A stretch of DNA of 56,833 bases from Cytophaga aurantiaca DSM 3654. Lineage in GTDB: Bacteria; Bacteroidota; Bacteroidia; Cytophagales; Cytophagaceae. Location of the stretch: contig NZ_KB903637.1 in assembly GCF_000379725.1 (NCBI RefSeq), forward strand, positions 1 to 56,833, read 5' to 3'. Position numbers and translations under genes: made by a program. Under the pieces are notes generated by a model, which saw nothing but the letters and a program-made list of their open reading frames with translations, ran no database searches and was not told where the DNA came from. Positions 45,585 through 53,360 of this stretch are shown here, one piece after another. Position 1 is the first letter of the stretch, and each line of letters begins with the position of its first letter.

Positions 45585-48095
45585 ATGAATAAGCTACCAA
45601 CTCTTTTATTAACAGCACTTTTAATGTTTTGTAATGGCCGAATTCTGGCTCAAATATATGATTTTGAGGATGGTGTAATACCAGTATCCTGGAAAGGTGA
45701 CCGTACTAATTTTCAAGTATCCAGCACAAACGAATTTCAATTAAATGCACCTGCAGGTTCAACTTCTTCTTCTTTATTCTGGCCCAGTATCACCACGCAG
45801 AATTGCATCTGGGAGTTTTATGTGAAATATGCGTTTGGAGCTTCATCAACTAATTATGCAACATTTTATTTGTTCTCAACGGAAACAGATTTTTCATCTG
45901 CAAGTAATGTTTCTTATTATCTCAAAATAGGCGGAGCTTCAGGAAGCACGGATAAAATTGAATTGATCTATCAGCAAGGATCAAGCAAGCAAGTAGTGCT
46001 CGAGAGTCGCACAGGTATTGTTGGTGGAAGCGAAGTAACTTGTCGTATCCAGGTATCTAAAAATGCAATGGGGATGTGGGAATTAAAAACAGACACAACC
46101 GCAGGACATAATTATGTGAAAGAAGCCAGTGCGCAACATTGGATAGCAAATACATTTAACTATTCAGGCATTCGTTGTTTGTATTCTTCTACACGAAGAG
46201 ATAAAATTTATTTTGATGACATTGTAATTTACGAACCGTTTGTGATAAAAAGCTATGCATTTGAAAACGATTCAACGCTAAAAATATATTTCAATCAAAC
46301 ACTAGCAGCAGGCTTGCAGCCATTTGTTAATGAGGATTTTAATATGCCTTACAGGTTAAGCAGCGAAGGCAATTATTTACTCATATCTTTTCAGGGGCCA
46401 CTTCTATCGGATACATACAGAGGAACAATAAGCAACATATTTTCCAGCAGTGGAGATTCTTTGTCGGACACTTCATTTGAAATAATTAAACAACTTACAT
46501 ATTATGTAGGTCAGATACGAATCTCAGAATGGATGAGTGATCCAAGCCCATCATATGGCTTGCCTGAAGTGGAATGGGTTGAGCTTGTGAACATGTCAAA
46601 CGAGCAAATAGATTTGAGTAAAATAAGTATTTCTGACCCTTCGTCTAAAATTAGACTTCCTGCATATAGATTGAATTCCGATTCGGTTGTTATTGTATGT
46701 TCACTCAATACATGTAAATATTTTTTAAGACAAAATTGTATTGAAGTGAATGCTTTACCTAGCTTGAATAATAGCGCAGACTCTATTTTTATTTGGGCGA
46801 ACGACAGTTTGTTGATTGATCTGGTCTCGTATAATACATCAGTGATGTCAACTGACTTCAGGAGTGATGGAGGTTATTCCATAATGCGAAAAACATATCC
46901 TGAAGAATGTATGTTATCTCAAGAAATCGATTTCTCTCAGGAGCATGTTGGAGGTTCTCCCGGATACATTTCAGGAGTAATTATAAGCAGTACATTAGCA
47001 ATTAACGCCACAGTTCTTTCTGTTAGAGAAGTAAGCATTAAAATGAATACAAAAGTATCTGGATGGGACACATCTTTCTACGCATTGCTAGGAGTTGATC
47101 ATGCGGTATACAATAGATACAGTTACGGCACTTCTTATACGCTTTATTTGCAACAAGTATTAGAGGAAGGAAACGCATATAATTTGTTAATAGATTCTAT
47201 CCGTACCTGTCGAAATCAGATGAAATATGTAAATACAGAAATAGAAATTATCTATCCAAAACAGATTGAAAAAAACGAAGTATTTGTAAATGAAATTCTA
47301 TACAACCCAAATTCCGGAGGCGTTGATTTTATTGAATTGTATAATACAACTTCAAAATATATTCAATTCCGGCAAACACATTTTTATAACGAAAGTAATG
47401 GTGTTGTACAGCATCTGTATTTTTCAGATGACGTTGTAATTAAGCCCTTGGGTTTTGTAGTACTTACCTCCGATACGGCTATTTTAAAAGAGCAGTATGC
47501 CAATACAATCAGTGCAAATGCATTTCAAATCACACATTTTTTATCCTTACCCGATACAGGGGGCAAATTGACTTGGGTAGCACCAAATTCAGATACATTA
47601 GATCAGGTCTATTACGGAGATTCGTATCACAATCCCTTGCTTAGAAATACGGAAGGATATTCTTTAGAAAAAGTATCTTCATCAGATTCATATTTTTCTG
47701 TATCAAATTGGACAACATCAGCAGTAAACGCAACCCCTGGATACATTAATTCTCAGCATGAAGTATCTGATAAAATTCAACAAAAAGGATTTTATTGTAA
47801 TCCATGCCACGTAACAACAAATCTCAATGGTGTGAATGATTATGTGATGCTGCATTTGAACGAAGCCGCACAAGGATGTTTTGGTTCTATTGGGATCTAT
47901 CGATTGTCAGGAGAAAAGGTGCTAGACCTTCTTGTTAATCAGTCGCTTGGAAATATGAATACGATCCAATGGAATGGACAGCAGCAGGGAGGGGCTTTGC
48001 TTGAAGCCGGAATTTATATTGCAGTTGCACAATGGTGGACTTCCAATGGGCAAGTATACGTTTCAAAAATTGCCATAAGTACTTCACAGTATTGA
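45585..48095 (+). CDS. Exported protein with lamin-tail-like (LTD) domains
   Basis: An 836-residue protein from the ATG at 45585, which begins a clear signal peptide (MNKLPTLLLTALLMFCNG, cleavage after LAQ). An earlier in-frame ATG at 45543 would add 14 residues before it and is rejected. A beta-rich domain (about 20-230) is followed by two LTD-like domains (RISEWMSDPSPSYG and VNEILYNPNSGGVDFIELYN). The C-terminal 90 residues (GIYRLSGEKVLDLL, QWNGQQQGGALLEAGIYIA) look like an FlgD-type Ig or gliding-motility C-terminal domain. Surface or secreted location is likely; the role is unknown. Confidence 0.78.
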   Translation: MNKLPTLLLTALLMFCNGRILAQIYDFEDGVIPVSWKGDRTNFQVSSTNEFQLNAPAGSTSSSLFWPSITTQNCIWEFYVKYAFGASSTNYATFYLFSTETDFSSASNVSYYLKIGGASGSTDKIELIYQQGSSKQVVLESRTGIVGGSEVTCRIQVSKNAMGMWELKTDTTAGHNYVKEASAQHWIANTFNYSGIRCLYSSTRRDKIYFDDIVIYEPFVIKSYAFENDSTLKIYFNQTLAAGLQPFVNEDFNMPYRLSSEGNYLLISFQGPLLSDTYRGTISNIFSSSGDSLSDTSFEIIKQLTYYVGQIRISEWMSDPSPSYGLPEVEWVELVNMSNEQIDLSKISISDPSSKIRLPAYRLNSDSVVIVCSLNTCKYFLRQNCIEVNALPSLNNSADSIFIWANDSLLIDLVSYNTSVMSTDFRSDGGYSIMRKTYPEECMLSQEIDFSQEHVGGSPGYISGVIISSTLAINATVLSVREVSIKMNTKVSGWDTSFYALLGVDHAVYNRYSYGTSYTLYLQQVLEEGNAYNLLIDSIRTCRNQMKYVNTEIEIIYPKQIEKNEVFVNEILYNPNSGGVDFIELYNTTSKYIQFRQTHFYNESNGVVQHLYFSDDVVIKPLGFVVLTSDTAILKEQYANTISANAFQITHFLSLPDTGGKLTWVAPNSDTLDQVYYGDSYHNPLLRNTEGYSLEKVSSSDSYFSVSNWTTSAVNATPGYINSQHEVSDKIQQKGFYCNPCHVTTNLNGVNDYVMLHLNEAAQGCFGSIGIYRLSGEKVLDLLVNQSLGNMNTIQWNGQQQGGALLEAGIYIAVAQWWTSNGQVYVSKIAISTSQY

Positions 48096-48147
48096 AAATA
48101 TATAGCCATTTGTGGATAACCAAGCGTGTATGTAACCTTTTTTATAG

Positions 48148-48155
48148 TATTTTTG
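48148..48155 (+). promoter_or_regulatory. Possible -7 box of the H1-DksA fusion gene
   Basis: TATTTTTG fits TAnnTTTG and lies 48 bases before the start codon. No good -33 TTG is visible. Confidence 0.42.
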
Positions 48156-48203
48156 TATAGGTTTTTAGGTAACACGTTCATTAAATCACAATAGCATTAT
48201 ATT

Positions 48204-49022
48204 ATGAGTACGAACAAAAAGAAGTCTGTTACAAAAAAAGTTGCAAAGGTTGTTAAACCCGCCAAATCTGTTGCAACAAAAAAAGTGGCAAAAAAAGCAG
48301 TTGTAAAAAAATCGGTTGCTAAAAAGGTAGCCGTTAAAAAAGCAGCAGTGAAGAAAGTAGCCGCCAAGAAAACAGTTTCTAAAAAAGTTGTTGCCAAGAA
48401 GCCGGCAGTAAAAAAAGTTGAGAAGAAAATCATTTCTCCTAAAACGACTAAAGTTGACTCAAAAAAACCTGTCAAATCTGCCCCATCTAACGTTAAAATT
48501 GTTGCAAAGTCTATTTCTAAAACGAAAGAAATGAAAAAGGAAGACAAAGAAAAAAACTCTAAAGACGCGACTCCTCAAGTGCCTAAGAACATGCCTTTAC
48601 TTAGACAAGAGCCTGCTTATCTTCAACGCACAATGAACGCACCTAAGGATGATCGTACACACTATTCAAAAGAAGAATTAAAGGAGTTTGAGGCTATAAT
48701 TACAGATAAACTGGAACTTGCGCGCAAACAATTCCAATTTGCTAAAGATGTATTAAATCGCAAAAACGATGAAGGTACCGACAATACAACCGGCAACATA
48801 AAAATGCTTGAAGATGGAGCGGACGTTCTTGAAAAAGAAAGTTTCAGTTCTTTTGCTGCGCGCCAACAAAAATTCATACTTCAGTTAGAAAATGCGCATG
48901 CCCGCATCAAAAATGGCACATATGGAATCTGTATTGTTACAGGCAAGTTAATTCCTAAGGAACGCCTAAAATTAGTGCCGCACACGCAGCACACAATTGA
49001 AGCGAAAGAACAAAGAAAATAA
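48204..49022 (+). CDS. Histone H1-like tail fused to a DksA/TraR-like domain without zinc cysteines
   Basis: A 272-residue protein in two parts. Residues 1-110 are a repetitive Lys/Ala/Val stretch (VAKKAVVKKSVAKKVAVKK) like bacterial histone H1-like tails, which bind DNA without sequence preference. Residues about 140-272 match the DksA/TraR family: a coiled-coil hairpin (KEELKEFEAIITDKLELARK) and the C-terminal block NGTYGICIVTGKLIPKERLK. The four zinc cysteines of DksA are reduced to one (C in YGICIVTGK), as in many Bacteroidota members. It could join nucleoid binding to action on RNA polymerase. scpB, a condensin partner, follows after 8 bases. Confidence 0.85.
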   Translation: MSTNKKKSVTKKVAKVVKPAKSVATKKVAKKAVVKKSVAKKVAVKKAAVKKVAAKKTVSKKVVAKKPAVKKVEKKIISPKTTKVDSKKPVKSAPSNVKIVAKSISKTKEMKKEDKEKNSKDATPQVPKNMPLLRQEPAYLQRTMNAPKDDRTHYSKEELKEFEAIITDKLELARKQFQFAKDVLNRKNDEGTDNTTGNIKMLEDGADVLEKESFSSFAARQQKFILQLENAHARIKNGTYGICIVTGKLIPKERLKLVPHTQHTIEAKEQRK

Positions 49023-49030
49023 TAATGTAA

Positions 49031-49738
49031 ATGAATTTCTTACAAAATCATATCGAAAGCATCATTTTCTGCGCAACAGACCCGGTTAAGCCTGATGAAA
49101 TCCGTCAGTGTATGTCGGAGATGTTTGAAGCAGAAATACCGTTAGATGATATCCTAAATGCAGTTGATGGATTGCTTTCTAAATATGAAGATGAAATGTA
49201 CCCATTTCAGATATTGCAAATAGGGGGCGGTTATCAGTTTATGACCAAACCTGCATATCAATCAAGCTTGGGTATTTTTCTTAAGCAAAAGTCTAAAAAA
49301 CGACTTTCTACTTCTGCATTGGAAACAATGGCAATTGTAGCTTATAAACAGCCAATCACCAAAGGGCAGATTGAGCAAATCCGTGGTGTAAACTGCGATT
49401 ATGCAATGCAGAAGCTTCTTGAGAAAGAATTGGTTGAGATTCAAGGCAAATCTGACGGCGTTGGTCGTCCGATTCTATACGGCACAAGCCAGAAGTTTTT
49501 AGAATATTTCGGAATAAACAATATAAAAGACTTACCTTCGCCTAAAGATTTCACTTCAGAAGTAAACGAAATCGGAGAGGTAAATGATCCGGAATTTATT
49601 GCCTTAGCCAGTCAGGCAATTGCGGAAATCAGCGGAGAAGAAATTCCAGATGAGGATATAGAAGAAACCCCTCAAGAGGATTTGCCGGATTCCCCGGAAG
49701 ATACAAGCACAGAAAATGAGCAAACAGAGAACGAATAA
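49031..49738 (+). CDS. scpB: Segregation and condensation protein B
   Basis: A 235-residue protein with the two winged-helix domains of ScpB (NHIESIIFCATDPVKPDEI, then LSTSALETMAIVAYKQPITKGQIEQIRG). ScpB joins ScpA and SMC in the complex that compacts and separates chromosomes. The last 50 residues are acidic and disordered (EEIPDEDIEETPQED). It lies 8 bases after the H1-DksA gene and overlaps the pseudouridine synthase gene by 23 bases, so all three are coupled. scpA is not in this window. Confidence 0.94.
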   Translation: MNFLQNHIESIIFCATDPVKPDEIRQCMSEMFEAEIPLDDILNAVDGLLSKYEDEMYPFQILQIGGGYQFMTKPAYQSSLGIFLKQKSKKRLSTSALETMAIVAYKQPITKGQIEQIRGVNCDYAMQKLLEKELVEIQGKSDGVGRPILYGTSQKFLEYFGINNIKDLPSPKDFTSEVNEIGEVNDPEFIALASQAIAEISGEEIPDEDIEETPQEDLPDSPEDTSTENEQTENE

Positions 49739-51404
49739 TAACAAGAGGCCCGCTAATAGCAGGCCTGCTTCGTCTAAAGGCAGATCCAATTCGTCAGAAG
49801 GCGGTCGTGGCCCTAAATCATCCAATACAAGATCAACATCATCTCGTAGTGAAGATGGACGCTCCTCGCGTTCAGGCTTCGATAAAAAAGCTTCTTCAAA
49901 AAGACCTTCTTCATCAAGAGGTAAGGCAGATTCAGGAGATTCCAAAAGAGGTCCGAAAGAAGAAAAAGATTTATACGGTTCGAAAAGAACTACTCAGTCT
50001 AAGCCGAAAAAATTCGAAACATCCAGAAGAGATGTAGGAAGAGGGCCTTCAGGTCGTAAACCTGCTAAAAAAGGTTATACTTCAGATAAAGCTGATAAGG
50101 AAGAAAATTTCATTCCATACGATAAACGTTCAGACGATACTAAAAGTCCTTACATACGTCGCGGAGCTCGTGCTTCTGACGAAGAGCCTAGAAGAGAAGA
50201 GCGTGGTGCAGCAAAGCGTTCTTATACAAAAAGAGGCGAGGGTACTGCAGAATATAGAAGCAGAGCGGGAGAAGGAAGGTCATCTGTTCCTAAAAAATAC
50301 GCAGCGAAGAAAGATTCAGATTCCAGAAGTACAGGTGCACGTGGCGAAGCTGCAAAGTTTCCAAACAAACGTTCAGCTTCACCCCGAACTACAAGAGGCG
50401 ACTCGTCTGATAAGCCTTCAGCAAGTCCTGCAAGGAGATCTTTTGATTCTGAAAAATCATCTGCACCGAAAAGAACTTTCAAGAAAGATGACGAAGCAGC
50501 GAAACCTCGTGGCAGAAGAGAAATTAAAAACGATGACTTCGATGACGATGATTTCGATGAAGAAAGCGATAAAAAGGAGAAACCAAAATTTGATAATGAT
50601 CAGGTAAAGAAGGGTCGCAAAGCTTACGAAAACAAATTAGACAAACTTAGCAAACCCAAACCCAATACTGTTAAGGTGAGCGCGCCGGATTCGTACGATA
50701 TTCGATTGAATAAATACATCGCGAATTCAGGCATTTGTTCGCGTCGTGAAGCCGATCAATTGATTGCTGAAGGTACAATAAAAGTAAACGGAGTCGTTGT
50801 TACTGAACTTGGCTACAAAGTTAAGCCAGAGGATTCGGTGAAATACAACAACAAAGTATTGAAGCCTGAAAAATTTGCGTATGTATTATTGAATAAGCCG
50901 AAAGATTTCATCACTACTATGGATGATGAGAATGAACGTAAAACAGTAATGCAATTAGTTGCAAATGCTACGAATGAGCGTATTTATCCGGTTGGAAGAT
51001 TGGATAGAAATACAACAGGATTATTACTATTTACGAATGATGGTGAATTAGCTCAAAAATTAACACACCCATCAAACAAAGTTAAAAAGATATACGAAGT
51101 TGAATTGGACAAGCCACTTACTGCAGAAGATTTTGATAAAATTGCGGATGGTAAAATTCACTTATTTGATGGTCCGGTTAAAGTAGATGAAATTGCAATC
51201 ATCTCTCCAAGCAAGAAAGTAATTGGCATTGAAATTCATGAAGGGCGTAACAGAATTGTTCGTCGTATCTTTGAATCACTTGGATATGATGTTCAAAAGC
51301 TTGATCGTGTTATGTACGCTGGTTTAACGAAAAAGAATGTTTCGCGAGGCTCTTGGCGCTACTTAACAGCTACTGAAGTGAATAAAATTAAATATTTAGA
51401 TTAA
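49716..51404 (+). CDS. rRNA pseudouridine synthase (RluB/RsuA type) with 320-residue disordered N-terminus
   Basis: A 562-residue protein. The C-terminal 240 residues are a complete pseudouridine synthase: an S4 RNA-binding domain (about 328-385, IRLNKYIANSGICSRREADQL) and a catalytic domain with D430 in GRLDRNTTGLLLFTNDG, then HEGRNRIVRRIF. The enzyme family modifies uridines in 23S or 16S rRNA. The first 320 residues are low-complexity, rich in Ser, Arg, Lys, Gly and Asp, and should be disordered and RNA-binding. Long tails of this kind occur in Bacteroidota, but this one is larger than the enzyme itself. It overlaps scpB by 23 bases, the usual scpB-rlu pairing. Confidence 0.92.
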   Translation: MSKQRTNNNKRPANSRPASSKGRSNSSEGGRGPKSSNTRSTSSRSEDGRSSRSGFDKKASSKRPSSSRGKADSGDSKRGPKEEKDLYGSKRTTQSKPKKFETSRRDVGRGPSGRKPAKKGYTSDKADKEENFIPYDKRSDDTKSPYIRRGARASDEEPRREERGAAKRSYTKRGEGTAEYRSRAGEGRSSVPKKYAAKKDSDSRSTGARGEAAKFPNKRSASPRTTRGDSSDKPSASPARRSFDSEKSSAPKRTFKKDDEAAKPRGRREIKNDDFDDDDFDEESDKKEKPKFDNDQVKKGRKAYENKLDKLSKPKPNTVKVSAPDSYDIRLNKYIANSGICSRREADQLIAEGTIKVNGVVVTELGYKVKPEDSVKYNNKVLKPEKFAYVLLNKPKDFITTMDDENERKTVMQLVANATNERIYPVGRLDRNTTGLLLFTNDGELAQKLTHPSNKVKKIYEVELDKPLTAEDFDKIADGKIHLFDGPVKVDEIAIISPSKKVIGIEIHEGRNRIVRRIFESLGYDVQKLDRVMYAGLTKKNVSRGSWRYLTATEVNKIKYLD

Positions 51405-51435
51405 TTCAATTCAACTATAAAGCTATATATCTATT

Positions 51436-51867
51436 ATGAAAGAATTATCAGATGTAATTTTGGATCGCATAGATGCAATATGCGAAGAAGCAGATTTGCT
51501 TTTTGAAGATGAAAAAAGCGAAGAAGCAATTGCTAAATATAACGAGGCACTAACATTGTTGCCTGAGCCGATTGAAGAATACGAGCCGTCTGCATGGTTG
51601 ATCTCTTCTATTGGTGATGTACATTTCTTTGATGAAAAGTATGATCTTGCCCTGGCTCAATTTGAGCATGCAATCGGGTGTGTAGATAGCGAAGAAAATC
51701 CATACTTGTTATTACGTATTGGGCAATGCCATTTTGAATTGGGAGATATGGAGGAAGCAGAAGATGCATTTCATGAAGCATATCTGATCGAAGGAGAAGA
51801 AATTTTCGAAGAAGAAGAACCTAAATATTTAGAGTTCTTGAAAAGTAAAATGGAAATTTCTGAGTAA
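51436..51867 (+). CDS. TPR-repeat protein
   Basis: A 143-residue acidic cytoplasmic protein built of about three tetratricopeptide repeats (ADLLFEDEKSEEAIAKYNEAL, FDEKYDLALAQFEHAI, FELGDMEEAEDAFHEAY). Such repeats bind other proteins. The end is very Glu-rich (GEEIFEEEEPKYLEF). It lies 31 bases after the pseudouridine synthase and is followed by a terminator, so it ends that transcript. The partner is unknown. Confidence 0.85.
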   Translation: MKELSDVILDRIDAICEEADLLFEDEKSEEAIAKYNEALTLLPEPIEEYEPSAWLISSIGDVHFFDEKYDLALAQFEHAIGCVDSEENPYLLLRIGQCHFELGDMEEAEDAFHEAYLIEGEEIFEEEEPKYLEFLKSKMEISE

Positions 51868-51902
51868 CAAAAACGCAAAGATTTAATAAAATCATATCAT
51901 CC

Positions 51903-51935
51903 AAAACCTGCTTCATTCAAGCAGGTTTTGTTTTT
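51903..51935 (+). terminator. Terminator after the TPR gene
   Basis: An 11-base stem, AAAACCTGCTT / AAGCAGGTTTT, with a 5-base loop, followed by GTTTTTT. It closes the unit that runs from the H1-DksA gene. Confidence 0.9.
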
Positions 51936-52004
51936 TAGCGGGCAACTTTTATCTTATTTAAATTAGGTGTATATTCTATTGTTCATTTAATAAAGTCGGA
52001 AATT

Positions 52005-52589
52005 ATGGGTATTAAATTCATTTTGAAACTGCTTCCTTGGGCACTGATCTCTGTGTTAGCTGGATATATTTATTTTACGCATACTTCATTTTTCAGTTCT
52101 GATGATACCGAAGATAAAATTGAAGTCACAAATAATATCATTATTGAAAAAATAGAATTGCTGGGAAAGCTGGAGCTATGTAAATTTTACATGAAAGATA
52201 TTGTTGAACATAAAGTGATTGCTCCTTGGTATGATAAGAATTCAAAAGTTATCTTGATTATTTCAGGCGAAGCAGTTGGTTGTATTGACCTAAGAAAAAT
52301 AGATTCCACAGCAGTGCAGATCACCGACAAGCAAGTAATCATAACGTTGCCACCTGCAGAGATCTGCACTTTTAAAGTAGATCATCAAGCATCTAAAATC
52401 TATGATATTGAAACAGGATTTTTTGAAGACGATAAAAAAATAATTGATAAGGCCTATCAATTAGCAGAAGCAGAAATTCAAAATTCAGCAAAAAAGATGG
52501 GTATTGAAAAACAAACGCGTTTGAATGCCGAAATAATTTTGAAGCCGTTTTTGGCTGGAATAACGGATAAGGAAATTGTTTTAAAATAA
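52005..52589 (+). CDS. DUF4230 membrane-anchored protein
   Basis: A 194-residue protein with one N-terminal helix (about 5-25) and an outside domain that fits DUF4230: IEKIELLGKLELCKFYMKDIVEHK, GEAVGCIDLRKID, VIITLPPAEICTFKVDHQASKIYD. The function of the family is unknown. It ends 2 bases from the convergent methyltransferase gene, with no terminator visible between them. Confidence 0.82.
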   Translation: MGIKFILKLLPWALISVLAGYIYFTHTSFFSSDDTEDKIEVTNNIIIEKIELLGKLELCKFYMKDIVEHKVIAPWYDKNSKVILIISGEAVGCIDLRKIDSTAVQITDKQVIITLPPAEICTFKVDHQASKIYDIETGFFEDDKKIIDKAYQLAEAEIQNSAKKMGIEKQTRLNAEIILKPFLAGITDKEIVLK

Positions 52590-52591
52590 GA

Positions 52592-53122
52592 TCAAAGGTG
52601 AATTCGCCTGAAGAATTCCCAAAGCACAATACCACCGGTAACAGAAACATTGAACGAATGTTTCGTGCCGAATTGAGGTATTTCAATGGCATTGTCACTC
52701 ATATGAATTACTTCTTCACTTACGCCATAAACTTCATTACCAAAGATCAATACAAATTTCCCTTCTTTGTTTAATTGAAAATCTTGAAGAGCAATACTTT
52801 TGTTCGTTTGTTCAATAGAAAGAATTTCATAACCAGAATTTTTTAAAGAAGGTAAAAAGTCTACCGCTGATACTGCATATTCCCACTCAATAGATTCTGT
52901 AGCGCCTAAAGCTGTTTTGTGTATTTCTCTATTAGGAGGAGTCCCGGTAATACCACATAAATATATTTTTTCAATTTGAAAGGCATCGGCAGTTCTGAAA
53001 AAAGACCCAACATTGTGAAGACTGCGTACATTGTCCAATACAACTATAATCGAAGTTTTTTTAATGTTTTTGAACTCATCAACCGACAAACGGTTTAATT
53101 CGTCCATAGAAAGCTTTTTCAT
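52592..53122 (-). CDS. TrmH/SpoU-family RNA 2'-O-methyltransferase
   Basis: A 176-residue SPOUT-fold enzyme that methylates ribose in tRNA or rRNA with SAM. The three family motifs are visible: VRSLHNVGSFFRTADAF (motif 1), FGNEVYGVSEEV (motif 2) and IPQFGTKHSFNVSVTGGIV (motif 3, the knot). No extra RNA-binding N-terminus is present, as in TrmL- or TrmH-like short forms. The target RNA is not clear. It is transcribed away from mutS, and the 238 bases between them must contain both promoters. Confidence 0.92.
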   Translation of the reverse strand: MKKLSMDELNRLSVDEFKNIKKTSIIVVLDNVRSLHNVGSFFRTADAFQIEKIYLCGITGTPPNREIHKTALGATESIEWEYAVSAVDFLPSLKNSGYEILSIEQTNKSIALQDFQLNKEGKFVLIFGNEVYGVSEEVIHMSDNAIEIPQFGTKHSFNVSVTGGIVLWEFFRRIHL

Positions 53123-53360
53123 AGGCTATATTAAATGTACAGCAATCAGGGCTGTGTTAATAACTCAATTGGCAAATCCAATGCTCAATCCTTAAATTTA
53201 TCCTTGGCAATTCAAACAATTATAAAGGCTTGGATCAAGTTTGAAATAACAAGATTCAAATCTACGCAATTGAAAATAAAACATTCTATCACAAAACACA
53301 TTTGAATCGATTTCGACCGATCAAATTTCAAATACTCCATTCACATAATAAATAATTGTT

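Noticed and set aside
48197-48547. Long minus-strand ORF rich in Phe, Thr and Ala
   Set aside because: It is the mirror of the Lys/Ala repeat of the H1-DksA gene; such repeats keep the other strand open without coding.
49604-49945. Minus-strand ORF over the scpB/pseudouridine synthase junction
   Set aside because: It is antisense to two well-supported genes and has no family pattern of its own; low complexity explains it.
50170-50607. Alternative-frame ORF in the disordered head of the pseudouridine synthase
   Set aside because: Low-complexity codons leave other frames open; the main frame runs without a break into the enzyme domain.
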